Positions 36,226 to 45,991 of a stretch of DNA of 64,000 nt are shown here, piece after piece. The DNA lies in NCBI RefSeq assembly GCF_036173105.1, contig NZ_CP108053.1, positions 992,001 to 1,056,000 of the forward strand, in the 5' to 3' direction. Source of the stretch: Streptomyces sp. NBC_00287. GTDB taxonomy: Bacteria; Actinomycetota; Actinomycetes; Streptomycetales; Streptomycetaceae. The notes below the pieces were generated by a model that saw only the letters and a program-made list of their open reading frames with translations, had not been told where the DNA came from and made no database searches. Every line of letters begins with the position of its first letter. Position 1 is the first letter of the stretch. Made by a program: the position numbers and the translations under genes.

Positions 36226-39200
36226 GACACCGTCCAGCTCACTTCGCTCTCGTCCATCAACTTTTCGTAGTTGGCCACCATGAGGTCCAGACCCTCCAGG
36301 GAGATATTGGTTCCCTTGGCGTAGTCCTTCACCATCTTCCTCAGCTCACGCCCGCCGCCTGCCTTCGTCAGCTTGCCGCCCGATCCCAGCAACTTGGTGC
36401 GGGCCTTGACGAAGTGCTCCGCGAGGCGCGGGTGCTTGCCGCCGAGCAGCCTGACCTGGACGGTGGGGGCGCCGACGACGTTGATGGACAGGCGGGTCTT
36501 CTCGTTCGCGGCAATCGGATCGGGGTTCTGGGACCAGGGCTTCGTCAGGCCCTTCTCCCGCCAGTCGTCCGGGCTCTTGCCAGTTCCGCCGACCTTTTCG
36601 TAACCGCCGAATTTCGCATAGATGTGGCTCGGCAGATGAGGCCAGTCGGCGTGGTTGAACTCAGCGCCGGAGTGATACCAGATGAGGGTTTCCGAGTCCC
36701 CGATCGCCTTGTACGCCTGATCCTCGATTTCCTCCCGGGCTTTGATGTTCGTCTCCGGACCGCGCGCCGGCACCAGGTTGTTTCCGGTGGCCTGACCGCC
36801 GATCCGCTCGGGCAGCAGATGCATACGGACCCAGCGAGATCCTTCGCTCAGCCCTCGGTTCACCACATCGAGCCAGCCGGGCGGCTGTCCCCAGGCGGCC
36901 TTGTTGGCGTCCTGCCCGCCGCCCCCGAAGACCGTCTTCGATGGCGTGCCGATGAACTTGGACTCATGGGCCTCGTCCGATCGCCGCTGCTTGGGGCCGA
37001 GCGAAAGGTCGGCAAAGGTCTGGAGTTGTTCCTCGGGGATGTCGAAGTAGAGCCGGTTGCGGGCCTGGTTGGCGAACTGCTTCAGCTGCCGCGCCAGATC
37101 TCGCTTGTTCTTGTCGACCTCCCGTTCTCGCTTCTTCTTGTCGGTCTCCGCCGGGATCCGCGCCTGGATCTTCAGCGCTTCCTGGTACTCGTTCTCGGCC
37201 GAGTCCACGTACTCCTGCTGCTTCACCCTGTCCTTCTCGGCCTCCGGCTTCTGAAGGTCCTTGCGCCACTCCGCCATGAACGGCGGCACTTCCTTCGGCG
37301 TGCTGTGGATGTACAGGGGTGCGCGCGGGCCCCGGCCGTGGAAGCGCAGCGTGTGCCGCTCACCGTCGTCGGCGTCGGCATACCGCACCTGCGGCAGGTC
37401 CACCGGTTCCTTGGTGTCGTCGCGCCGGTCCCGGCGACGGTCCCGGCCCGGACGGCGCCCGCGGTCGTCGCGCATCCGGTCCCGGCGCTTGCGCCACCGG
37501 TCGCGCAGCCGCCGCAGCCGGTCGTTCAGACGGCCGCCGAGCCGACGGCGTGCCTTGCCGTAGAGCTTGCGAGCGGCCCGACGGGCCCTGTTGGCGGCCG
37601 ACTTGAGGGTTTGGCGGGCGCGACGGACGCGGCGGGGGCGGTCGTCGCGACGGCGGTCGTCGGTACGACGGTCCCGGTCGCGGTCCCGGTCGTCGCGGCG
37701 GCGATCGTCCGTACGGCGGTCCGGCCGCGTGTTCCTTGGATCGCGATCACGGTCCCGGTCACGGTCGCGGTCGTCCTTGCGCAATGTGTCCCGAGCCGGC
37801 CCCCGACGTACGGGCGCGCCGGTGCGGTCGTCCCGGTCCTGATCACGGGTCCTGCGCTCCGCGTCCCGCGCCCGCCGCCTGGCCGCGTTCACATCGCGGC
37901 CCTCCTCGCGGCGTTCGTCGTCATCGCGGCGCTTCTTCGGCCGGGTGGTGTGGGAGGGGCGCTGCTTCTTCTCGGGCGAGGAGCGCTTGCCGGGGCGAGG
38001 CTTGGACTGCGGGCGGGACGTCTTGTTCGGGGACGGCTTGCGGGGGGCCGGGCGATCGGCCGGCTTGTCCCTGTCCTTGGGGTCCTCGTCCTTCGGCTTG
38101 TCGTCCTTGGGCTTGTCGTCCTTGGGCTTGTTCGGCGCGGACGGCTGACCGGGCGCGTCCGGCTGCTCCGGCTTGTCCTTCTTCGTACGGATCTTCTTCA
38201 GCATGTCGCCGAGCCGGTCCGCGACCTTGCCCATGAAGCGGCCGACGCCCTCGATCAGGAAGGTGTAGACCAGCTCCAGCAGCGCCACGACTCCCGCCGC
38301 GACCGCCTTGGCGAAGGGAAGGGCTCCATTGCCGCTTTTCACCGACTTCAGGAAGTCCATGAAGAGCCCGAAGGCAGCAAGAATCTCGCTGAGCGCACCC
38401 CACGCGGTCTGCAGCGCGTCGATGATCGCCATCACCCAGCCGGCGCCGGGGATCAGCTTGGCGACAACCTTCTCCACGACCAGCACGCCGATGATGACCG
38501 GGAGTTGGGGCACCGCCTCGTCCCAGGCCATCTGGGCCATCTGATCGACCGTCACACCGCCGTCGATCAGGGCCTGGAAGTCCTCCATCGGGATGCCGAT
38601 GATCTCCTGGACCTTCTGGTTGAACCAGGCCTTGACCGCGGTCTTGACCTCGTTGAAGAGGTGTTCCTTGGCCCCGGTCTCGGCCGCGGCACCCGCCTTG
38701 CTGATCCAGTCGCCCGGGTCGGAGACGATGTCATTGAAAATGGCGGCCCACTCGCCGAGAGCCGCGACAGCGGCGGCACCGAACTCCAGCGCGCCGACGG
38801 TGACGGACTCGGCGATGTCGACGGCCGCCAGCAGCCCGGTCTCCAGCAGATCGAGCCCGGCGAGCAGCGCACCGCACAGACCGTCGAGCAGCTTCCCGGC
38901 GACCTCCTTGAGGGCGTCGGCGAACTCGTTGACCTTCTGTACGGCCCAGTCGCGCGCCCCGTCGATCGTGTTGCGCCACTTGTCGCGCATCGCCGGGTAA
39001 TCGGCCAGGAGTTCGTCGCCGAGGGCGATCAGGGCGTCGGCGAAGGTGTTGATCTGGTCGATGACCCAGTTGCGGGCGTCGTCGATGAGCTTGAAGACCT
39101 GCTGCTTGAACTTGTCGATGAGGTCGGTGACGGCCTGCCGGGCCTTCTCGAAGATGCCCTTGATGGCGTTCTTGATGCCTTCGAAGAACTCCTTGAGCTT

Positions 39201-42200
39201 CTCGATGGCCTCTTCGAGCCAGTTGTCGGCGTCGTCCTTGCCCTCTTCCTGCTTCCTCTCCGCGTCCCGCTCAGCGTTGGTCTGCTCGGTCTCGATCTTC
39301 TTGTTGTCGTCCTCGGTCCGCTTGTCGACGTCCTTGTCGGTGTCCTCCTCCTTCTTCTTGATGTCCTTGCGGACCGCGTCGTACTTCTTGCCCTTCTTGT
39401 CGTCGATGTCCGCGACCTTGTCGTCCTGCTCCTTGCGCCACTTGTCGCGGGAGTCGGCGATGTCGGAGCGGCCCTTGTCGCGGGCGCCGGCCTGCTTCTC
39501 GCTGCTGGCGGCGACCTCACGCCGGAGGTTCTCGTCGTAGCCCTTGCGGTCGTCCGCCGCCTTCTTGTCCTTGGCCTGGCGCTCCTGCCCCATCTTCTGC
39601 CGGCCCTCGGCGAACCCGGCCTGGATCTGCGGGCCGCGGTCGTGTTCGGCGACGGCGGACGCGGACTCGATGGGCACACCGCCGGACACCGACCTGGGGC
39701 CGCTCGCCTTCGCGCCGCCCTTGCCGCCGGGCACCTTGCCGGTCAGCGTCTCCTGGGGGACGTCCGGGTAGATCTGGTCCTCGCCCATGGGGCGGGCGGC
39801 GTCCTCACGGCCCGATCGGTGCAGTTCGCCCTTGCGCTCGTCGAGTTTGCCGCTCTGCTCGTCGGTGCGCTGCGGGTCGGAGTCGTTCTCCAACGGCAGA
39901 CGCGGTGCGTCGCCGACCTTCGCGCCTCGCAGGCCCTCGTCCTTCGTGGGCAGCCCCAGGATCGAGTCGATCAGGTCGTCGAGCGGCAGGATCTCCTTCA
40001 GGAGCTTGCCGAACAGCTGGGCGGCCATGGTCAGGCCGATGTCCCACCAGCTCGGCTCGGGCACGTTCGCACCCGGCACCTCGCCCTCCGGCTTCTGCTC
40101 ACCGGCGATCTCGGGCGTCTTTCCCGCGGCGGCCTCGGTGCGCGCCACCTTGGCGTTGGTGTAGGCGCCGGGCGCGGCGGGCGTCGGGCCACCGGGAACG
40201 GTGCGCGGCGAACCGGACGGCCGCTGTGTCTTCGGCGGCGCCTTGCGCAGGGCGGTCCGCTCCTTGGCGACGGAACGGCCCACGGCGCCGTCCACACCCT
40301 TCAACGTCTCCAGCATCTGGTGCGGCTTGAGCGACGCCGCCGTCGCCAGACCCGACTCGGGCGTGGCGCCCGAGACGTCCGGCGCGGGCGCCTCCTTCTT
40401 CGGCCTGGACCCGCCGGCAGGGGCGGTACGGCCACCGCCACGGCCGCCGGTTCGTACGGGGGCGGGTGCGGACGCCGTACGGCCGCCACCGCCGGCACCG
40501 CTGCGGCGAGCGGTCTTCGCGGTCTGCCGCGCCGCCTGCCGCTTGTTGCCCGTCGGCCGGGGGCGCGAGCCGGTGGCTGCCGGTGCCTGCGCGCCCTTGG
40601 GCGCGTTGGTCGCGGCCTCCGGTCCGGCGGACAGGGGTGTGGGGCCGTTGCCGGGCGCCAGTTTCGGGGCGGCGGCGGGGCCCGGAGTGGACACCTTGTC
40701 CGGGCCGGTCACGGGTCCGGGGATCGTCGCGTCGCCCTTGCCCTCGGTGGCGCCTTGGTCGCCGGGGGCGCTCTTGTCCGTGCCCTTGTCCGAGTCCTGC
40801 TCCGCAGGCTTGTCCGTGTGCTTGTCCGTGGGCTTGTCGGCGGCCTTGTCCCCTGCCTTGTCCGCTGCCTGCTCCGCGCCCTTGTCCGTACCCTTCTCGG
40901 CCTGCCGCCCCGACGGCTCCTTCGCGCTGCCGCCGTCGGCCTCCGCCGTACCCGCTTTCGCGCCACGGCTCCCGCCGTCCGCCCCGCCCTGCGCGCTCGC
41001 CGTCTGGGTACGGGCGTCCTCGTCCGCCTTGGCGAGCTGCTCGGGTCCGGCCGTCTCACCGGGCGCGGGCGCGGTGTCCGGTCCGGCATCGTCGGCGTTG
41101 CGTGCCTCCTCGTCGCGCCGTGCGGCCTCGGCGTCCTCCTGGCGTTCCCGTCCCCGCTCGTTGTCCGCGTCCGTCGCCGGGAGCGTCGTGACCGCGCCCG
41201 CCGCGCCGAGCCCCGGCGTCGCCGCGGCCCCGCGCTGCCCGTCCCCGTCCGCCGCGGTGTCCGGGTCCGCGGACAGGACGTCCTCCAGCTCCTGGACGGC
41301 CCGCTCCTCGGTCTCCTCCTCGTTGGTGCGTACGGCGGTGTCCTCGCCGGCCTCGGGCTCCGCCGTCTCCTGAACCTCGTCCGTGCCCGACCGGCCGCCC
41401 GTGAACGAGAGGCCCGGCGCACGCGGCGCCGACTTCTTGCGCCGCTCGAAGAGTCGTGGGTCGTTCGCCGTGCCGTCGTCCGACGCGGGCTCGGCATCGG
41501 GTGCGCGACCGCTCGTCCCCTCGTCGGCCTCCGAATCGGGGTCGGTGTCCTCCTCCGCGGACTCCGCATCCAGGCCCAACGGCTCGTCGTCGGCGTCCTG
41601 TTCGTTCTCCGGGTCGCCGACGGTACGCGCCGCGCGTGTGTCGTCGCCGGTGCGCTGCCGCTCCCCCGGCTCCGCGCCGCTCCGGTCCACCGGGGAGGGG
41701 GTCGCGACCTGCCGGGCTGCCGCCCCGGCCTGCTGCGGCTCCTGCTCGTCGGCCTGCTTCTCCGGCTCCGGGGCGGGCTCCTCCTGGGCCTCTTCCTCCC
41801 GCTCCTCGCCCCGGTCCTGGTCCCGCTGCTCCTGCTGGGCGCCCGCCGCGTCCTTGCGCTCGTCCGCAGAGCCCTGCTGCGCGTCCCGGCCGGAGGCGTT
41901 CTGTTCCTCCTGCCGGTCCTGGGACCGTTCCTGCTGCTGTCCGGCCGACTGCTCCCGGTCGCGAGCGGCGCCCTGCTGCTCACCGGCGGGCCCGGGGTCC
42001 TGATCCGTGGAGTCCTGCTCCTCCTCGCGGGCATCGTCAGGCGCGGGCCGCTCCTCCTCGGCGGGCTCCCGCTCCGCAGGCTCCCGCTCGCGCTCCTCCT
42101 CGACCTCCTCCGCCGCTCCCGGAACGGCCAGCGGCGCCGCCACGGACTCCATCGGGAGCGGGCCCGCTTCCTCTGTCTCCTCCACGGCCTGCAGCAGCTG

Positions 42201-42932
42201 GTCGAGTACGGGCGTGGGCAGCCTCAGTTCCAGCCGGTCGAGCACGACGTCCTGTACCTGGGGCGCCATCCGCGCCAGTTGCAGCCGCACTCGCCCCGAC
42301 CGGTCCTCCGGGTCACCGCGCAGGGAGCGCAGGAGCGTGTTGGCCATGCGGTCGACGACGGTCGCCGGGTCCAGTTGCTCCATACGACGCCGGTCGGCGT
42401 CGACCGTGGCGTACCGGAGCCAGCCGGGGGTGGCCTGGCCCTCCTGCACCTCTGCCGCACCGGCCTCCGGCTGCCGTACCAGATCCTGGGCCGCCGACTC
42501 CGCCTCCAGCTCGATGGCCTGCTGCGGCAGGCTCACCGCACCGAGTTCCCGCCCCGCCCGCAACGTGCCCAGGCCGTGCGGGTTCTGGACCGTGTGCAGA
42601 AGTTCATGGGCCAGCAGCCGCAGCCCCTCCTCGGTGCCCGGCTTGAAGGCGCCCTCGCCGAAGAAGACGTCCTGGCCCACCGCGACCGCGTCCGCGCCGA
42701 GCAACTCGGTCAGCTGCCCGGCGTCGCGGCCGGTGTGCAGCCGTACCCGGCTCAGATCATGGCCGAGCCGCTCCTCCAACTGCCTGCGCACGCCTGGGTC
42801 GAGGGGCTGTCCGGCGCCGCTGACGATGTCCTTGGGCTCCGGCGTACGGGACTTGGCGGCCCGCTCCTTGCGCTTGCGGCGGCGCTTCTCGGCCGACTGC
42901 TCCGAACGGGCCTCCGGGGAGGGCGAGTTCAC
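36222..42932 (-). CDS. Giant DUF4157 CIS protein: HELLH domain, disordered linkers, helical/hydrophobic core, nuclease-like C-terminus
   Basis: 2236 aa. Residues ~38-118 are DUF4157, an eCIS marker domain, with metallopeptidase-like HELLH (109-113). Residues ~250-1000 are acidic, Gln/Ala/Pro-rich and disordered. Residues ~1090-1320 form long charged coiled coils, and ~1330-1560 hydrophobic helices (IGVLVVEKVVAKLIPGAGW). Lys/Asp and Arg/Asp repeats fill ~1600-1800. The C-terminal ~390 residues are globular, with RMHLLPERIGG and NNLVPARGPETN near 2035-2060, a layout seen in His-metal nuclease toxins. GTG start overlaps the upstream gene (GTGA). It may be effector, tape measure, or both. Confidence 0.8.
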   Translation of the reverse strand: MNSPSPEARSEQSAEKRRRKRKERAAKSRTPEPKDIVSGAGQPLDPGVRRQLEERLGHDLSRVRLHTGRDAGQLTELLGADAVAVGQDVFFGEGAFKPGTEEGLRLLAHELLHTVQNPHGLGTLRAGRELGAVSLPQQAIELEAESAAQDLVRQPEAGAAEVQEGQATPGWLRYATVDADRRRMEQLDPATVVDRMANTLLRSLRGDPEDRSGRVRLQLARMAPQVQDVVLDRLELRLPTPVLDQLLQAVEETEEAGPLPMESVAAPLAVPGAAEEVEEEREREPAEREPAEEERPAPDDAREEEQDSTDQDPGPAGEQQGAARDREQSAGQQQERSQDRQEEQNASGRDAQQGSADERKDAAGAQQEQRDQDRGEEREEEAQEEPAPEPEKQADEQEPQQAGAAARQVATPSPVDRSGAEPGERQRTGDDTRAARTVGDPENEQDADDEPLGLDAESAEEDTDPDSEADEGTSGRAPDAEPASDDGTANDPRLFERRKKSAPRAPGLSFTGGRSGTDEVQETAEPEAGEDTAVRTNEEETEERAVQELEDVLSADPDTAADGDGQRGAAATPGLGAAGAVTTLPATDADNERGRERQEDAEAARRDEEARNADDAGPDTAPAPGETAGPEQLAKADEDARTQTASAQGGADGGSRGAKAGTAEADGGSAKEPSGRQAEKGTDKGAEQAADKAGDKAADKPTDKHTDKPAEQDSDKGTDKSAPGDQGATEGKGDATIPGPVTGPDKVSTPGPAAAPKLAPGNGPTPLSAGPEAATNAPKGAQAPAATGSRPRPTGNKRQAARQTAKTARRSGAGGGGRTASAPAPVRTGGRGGGRTAPAGGSRPKKEAPAPDVSGATPESGLATAASLKPHQMLETLKGVDGAVGRSVAKERTALRKAPPKTQRPSGSPRTVPGGPTPAAPGAYTNAKVARTEAAAGKTPEIAGEQKPEGEVPGANVPEPSWWDIGLTMAAQLFGKLLKEILPLDDLIDSILGLPTKDEGLRGAKVGDAPRLPLENDSDPQRTDEQSGKLDERKGELHRSGREDAARPMGEDQIYPDVPQETLTGKVPGGKGGAKASGPRSVSGGVPIESASAVAEHDRGPQIQAGFAEGRQKMGQERQAKDKKAADDRKGYDENLRREVAASSEKQAGARDKGRSDIADSRDKWRKEQDDKVADIDDKKGKKYDAVRKDIKKKEEDTDKDVDKRTEDDNKKIETEQTNAERDAERKQEEGKDDADNWLEEAIEKLKEFFEGIKNAIKGIFEKARQAVTDLIDKFKQQVFKLIDDARNWVIDQINTFADALIALGDELLADYPAMRDKWRNTIDGARDWAVQKVNEFADALKEVAGKLLDGLCGALLAGLDLLETGLLAAVDIAESVTVGALEFGAAAVAALGEWAAIFNDIVSDPGDWISKAGAAAETGAKEHLFNEVKTAVKAWFNQKVQEIIGIPMEDFQALIDGGVTVDQMAQMAWDEAVPQLPVIIGVLVVEKVVAKLIPGAGWVMAIIDALQTAWGALSEILAAFGLFMDFLKSVKSGNGALPFAKAVAAGVVALLELVYTFLIEGVGRFMGKVADRLGDMLKKIRTKKDKPEQPDAPGQPSAPNKPKDDKPKDDKPKDEDPKDRDKPADRPAPRKPSPNKTSRPQSKPRPGKRSSPEKKQRPSHTTRPKKRRDDDERREEGRDVNAARRRARDAERRTRDQDRDDRTGAPVRRGPARDTLRKDDRDRDRDRDRDPRNTRPDRRTDDRRRDDRDRDRDRRTDDRRRDDRPRRVRRARQTLKSAANRARRAARKLYGKARRRLGGRLNDRLRRLRDRWRKRRDRMRDDRGRRPGRDRRRDRRDDTKEPVDLPQVRYADADDGERHTLRFHGRGPRAPLYIHSTPKEVPPFMAEWRKDLQKPEAEKDRVKQQEYVDSAENEYQEALKIQARIPAETDKKKREREVDKNKRDLARQLKQFANQARNRLYFDIPEEQLQTFADLSLGPKQRRSDEAHESKFIGTPSKTVFGGGGQDANKAAWGQPPGWLDVVNRGLSEGSRWVRMHLLPERIGGQATGNNLVPARGPETNIKAREEIEDQAYKAIGDSETLIWYHSGAEFNHADWPHLPSHIYAKFGGYEKVGGTGKSPDDWREKGLTKPWSQNPDPIAANEKTRLSINVVGAPTVQVRLLGGKHPRLAEHFVKARTKLLGSGGKLTKAGGGRELRKMVKDYAKGTNISLEGLDLMVANYEKLMDESEVSWTVS

Positions 42933-43207
42933 CGGGTCACCTCCCCGTGACCGCTCAGGCCTTCGTGCACCGCGCGGGCGAGTTCCTGGCCGAGCCGGCG
43001 GGCGGAGAGCCCGGCGGGCAGCGGCGGCAGTCCGTTCAGCGCGTCGAGGGTCACCGCGCCGTCGTCGGCGAGCGGCACGCCGTGGACGCGGATCAGCCGG
43101 GTCAGCTCGTGCTCGAACGCGGCCGAGACCCGCTCGGGGTCCACCCGGAATCCGTTCAGGGCGAGTTCGCCCACCTCGACGCGGATCTCATGCGGTGTCA
43201 CACCCAT
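42929..43207 (-). CDS. Small conserved CIS-associated protein of unknown function
   Basis: 92 aa. Amphipathic and acidic, with VEVGELALNGFRVDPERVS at the N-terminus and LSARRLGQELARAVHEGLSG near the end; no named domain recognised. It sits between the AAA+ ATPase (10-base overlap) and the DUF4157 gene (4-base overlap), a position often filled by a small partner protein in DUF4157 loci, so a chaperone or loading adaptor for the giant protein is possible. ATG 43207 has GGAGG 7 bases upstream. Confidence 0.72.
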   Translation of the reverse strand: MGVTPHEIRVEVGELALNGFRVDPERVSAAFEHELTRLIRVHGVPLADDGAVTLDALNGLPPLPAGLSARRLGQELARAVHEGLSGHGEVTR

Positions 43208-45135
43208 CCGCGGACCTCCGTCGGGGTCAGGGACCGCTCCAGCTTCAGATACTCCGTGCGGGCAGCCGCGAGCATGTGCCGCATCTGCAGGCGGTCGCCC
43301 TCCTCAGCTGCGAGGAACGCCCCGGACAGGGCGATGTTGCGGATCGAGCCACCCGCCACGGTGAGTTGGGCCAGGAGGCCCGGGTCGAGGTCCTTCACCG
43401 GAGCCTGGGACGGGATCACGCGCCGCCAGATCTCGGCGCGCTCGTGTTCCGCCGGGAAGGGGAAGTCCACGACGAAGCGGATGCGGCGCAGGAAGGCCGT
43501 GTCGAGGGCCTTCTTCATGTTGGTGGTGAGGATGGCCAGGCCCCGGTATGCCTCCATGCGCATCAGCAGATAGCTGACCTCAAGGTTGGCGTACCGGTCG
43601 TGGCTGTCCTTGACCTCGCTGCGCTTGCCGAACAGGGCGTCGGCCTCGTCGAACAGCAGCAGCGCGCCGCCGCGTTCGGCGGCGTCGAAGACGCGGCGCA
43701 GGTTCTTCTCCGTCTCGCCGATGTACTTGCTGACCACCTGGGAGAGGTCGATCACAAAGAGATCCAGGCCGAGTTCCTTGGCCATCACCTCGGCGGCGAG
43801 TGTCTTGCCGGTGCCGGAGCCGCCCGCGAACATCGCGGTGACGCCGAGGCCGCGACGCAGGGTGGAGGCGAATCCCCACTCCTGGTGGACGGTAGCCCGC
43901 TGCCGGACATGCGCGACGATCTCGCGCAGCACGCCGGTCTGGCGTTCGTGGAGGACGAGGTCGCCCCAGCCCGCCTGCGGTTGGATGCGTCGGCCCAGCT
44001 CGTCCATGCCGACCCGGGCCTCCTCAAGACCTGCCCGCCAGGCAAGTTGGGCGGCGTCGAGGCGGTCCTCGTAGGGCAGGCGGCGGTGCACGGTGGCGGC
44101 GGTGGCGCGTACGACGTGCGGCGGCAGCTGGAACTGGGCGATCAGGGAGCGCAGTTCGGTGTCGTCGAGGTCCGCCACTGGCTGGAAGGCGTCGGCCCAC
44201 AGGGCGAGTTGCTCCTCGTCGTCCAGTCGCGGCACGGGCACGCGCGCGGCGTGGGCGCGGTCGGTGCGCAGCGGGTCCTCGCTCGACACAGCGACCGGGA
44301 CGGCGGCACCGGCCAGGAACGCCTCGGTGGCCGCCCGCTGGTCGCGGTCCAGGTCACCCACCTCCACGAGGAGCGCGGCGGGCAACAGGATCGCCTCGCG
44401 CTGCCACAGGCGGGCGAGCGCGTCGCGTTCGGCGGGGTCCGCCGGGATGTCCTCGGCGCCCGCGGTGTACAGCCCGAGCCCGGCCCGGGCGGCCGCCGCC
44501 GCGGCGATCTCGGCCCGGCTGCGCACGTCGCCGCCGGTGAGCTCGACGACCGGCGGGATGTCCGGCCCGCTGACCGGCGTCCAGCCCTCGGCGACCCGGC
44601 TCGCGGCGAGGTCGTACGACGGTGGCAGGCGGTCCGGGACGGGGGTGCGGCGCAACAGGCCGTGCAGCCGGGCGTCCAGGTAGGGGGAGCCCAGCAGGAA
44701 GTGCAGGATGCGCTCGTCGAGCCGCAGCCGGGTCGTGGTGAGCCGGGCCTCGTCGTCGAGCTCGATGATCCGCCAGCGGCGCAGCGGGGCGACGGGGGTG
44801 AGCGCGCTCCAGTGCGGCTCGGCCAGGGCGGCCAGGGCGAGCGAGAAGGTCGGATACGCCCGCTCGGGATCACCGCCGGCGGCGGCGCACCGGGCGGCGG
44901 TCGTGGGGTCCAGCTCCTGGGCGGCCGCGAGCAGGAGGAGGTCCCGCTCGAAGGGGGTGAGCCCGAAGCAGGTGACGAGCGCGTCGAGGGGGGCGGTGCC
45001 GGGGCCGGTCGGGGCGGGGGTACGCGCGGGCGGCTCCGGTTCCGGCGCGCCTGTCGCATGGGCGTCGACGCGGGCCAGGACGCGCCGGATCTCCGCGGTC
45101 AGCGACGGGCTCTCGGCCCGGGTGTCCTTCGTCAT
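43198..45135 (-). CDS. AAA+ ATPase of the CIS (Pvc15/Afp15-like)
   Basis: About 645 aa. The N-terminal ~390 residues form a helical/winged region (LDALVTCFGLTPFERDLLLL) typical of this family. A C-terminal AAA+ module has Walker A GGSGTGKT (~437-444), Walker B LLLFDEADALFG (~490), sensor LTTNMKKALD and arginine-finger-type FLRRIRF. Pvc15-type ATPases help assemble the particle or load effectors. ATG 45135 chosen; the open frame upstream is a shadow of the DUF4255 gene. It precedes the DUF4157 gene by one small ORF, consistent with cargo loading. Confidence 0.92.
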   Translation of the reverse strand: MTKDTRAESPSLTAEIRRVLARVDAHATGAPEPEPPARTPAPTGPGTAPLDALVTCFGLTPFERDLLLLAAAQELDPTTAARCAAAGGDPERAYPTFSLALAALAEPHWSALTPVAPLRRWRIIELDDEARLTTTRLRLDERILHFLLGSPYLDARLHGLLRRTPVPDRLPPSYDLAASRVAEGWTPVSGPDIPPVVELTGGDVRSRAEIAAAAAARAGLGLYTAGAEDIPADPAERDALARLWQREAILLPAALLVEVGDLDRDQRAATEAFLAGAAVPVAVSSEDPLRTDRAHAARVPVPRLDDEEQLALWADAFQPVADLDDTELRSLIAQFQLPPHVVRATAATVHRRLPYEDRLDAAQLAWRAGLEEARVGMDELGRRIQPQAGWGDLVLHERQTGVLREIVAHVRQRATVHQEWGFASTLRRGLGVTAMFAGGSGTGKTLAAEVMAKELGLDLFVIDLSQVVSKYIGETEKNLRRVFDAAERGGALLLFDEADALFGKRSEVKDSHDRYANLEVSYLLMRMEAYRGLAILTTNMKKALDTAFLRRIRFVVDFPFPAEHERAEIWRRVIPSQAPVKDLDPGLLAQLTVAGGSIRNIALSGAFLAAEEGDRLQMRHMLAAARTEYLKLERSLTPTEVRGWV

Positions 45136-45169
45136 GTCCTCACCTGCCCCCGTTGTCCTGTCCGTCGTC

Positions 45170-45949
45170 TCAGTTCTGCCTGCCCTCGCCCTTGTCCGGG
45201 CGGGGCGCCGTGCTCTTTCTGCGGGTCCGGGCCGGTGCCTTGGCCACGGTCTTCGCCGGGAGCCTCGCTGCCTTCTTGGCAACGGACTTGACCGGCGCGC
45301 TCTCTGCATCGGCCGAGGGTTCCGGCGGTTCCGCCCCCGGCGCCCCGAACGGCACCACCCGCACCGCGGGCCGCTCCACCGGCTTCGCCGGGACCGGCGT
45401 CTCACGGCCGTCGACGAAGACCAGGGACGCCTGGTAGACGACCGACAGCGAATAGGGGGTCTGGTGGAGCATCCCCCAGAGCTTCGACGCCTCGTCGATG
45501 TCCATCACCGTCGGCGAGAAGCGCACCCGCTGCACCGCCTCGGCGAGGTCGCTGCCCGCCAGGTGGGGGCGTTCACCGGCCTGTTCGATGACGTCCTTCG
45601 GCAGCACCGGTATCTCGTGCAGGGCGCGCACGACGGCACCGATCAGCCGCTGCCCGACCAGCTCCGTCTCCTCGCCGTAGGCGCTGATCAGGTAGTGCAG
45701 GTCCAGGGCCGCGGCGGGCCGCTTGACCAGCGTGCCGTCGGACGCCCGGGTCGGCAGGTCGTTGTTGCGCTGCGAGGTGTTGGGCGCGACCTGGTACAGG
45801 AACACGGTGATGGTCGGCTCGGCCGGCGGCTCGGCGGGCGGCTTGCGGGGCTCCACCTTGACGGCCGCGCCGAACTCGGGGCCCAGGTTGGACTCGATCA
45901 GCAGGGCGAGGGCCTGGGTGACATGCGCGATGACGAGTGCGTTGCTCAT
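45170..45949 (-). CDS. DUF4255 cap/tail-terminator protein (Pvc16/Afp16-like)
   Basis: 259 aa. Residues ~1-190 match DUF4255: ALVIAHVTQALALLIESNL, TITVFLYQVAPNTSQRNND, LDLHYLISAYGEETELVGQR and PYSLSVVYQASLVFVD. In PVC/Afp this protein caps tube and sheath and fixes length. The C-terminal ~65 residues are Lys/Ala/Pro-rich (KSVAKKAARLPAKTVAKAP), an unusual basic tail that could touch nucleic acid or membrane. Intergenic gaps are 42 bases upstream and 34 downstream. Confidence 0.9.
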   Translation of the reverse strand: MSNALVIAHVTQALALLIESNLGPEFGAAVKVEPRKPPAEPPAEPTITVFLYQVAPNTSQRNNDLPTRASDGTLVKRPAAALDLHYLISAYGEETELVGQRLIGAVVRALHEIPVLPKDVIEQAGERPHLAGSDLAEAVQRVRFSPTVMDIDEASKLWGMLHQTPYSLSVVYQASLVFVDGRETPVPAKPVERPAVRVVPFGAPGAEPPEPSADAESAPVKSVAKKAARLPAKTVAKAPARTRRKSTAPRPDKGEGRQN

Positions 45950-45991
45950 GACGTCCGTTCCTCGGTTCCCTCGTGTGTTTCGTGCCGCATG

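Noticed and set aside
37560..38150. Short repeated units (KPKDD, DRDRD-coding DNA) resembling a repeat array or CRISPR
   Set aside because: They are in-frame codon repeats of charged linkers, with no regular spacers.
36414..42950. Uninterrupted 2178-aa plus-strand frame opposite the DUF4157 gene
   Set aside because: High-GC codon bias leaves the antisense frame open. Its translation is Arg/Leu/Gly-rich without domains, while the minus-strand protein has clear DUF4157 and repeats.
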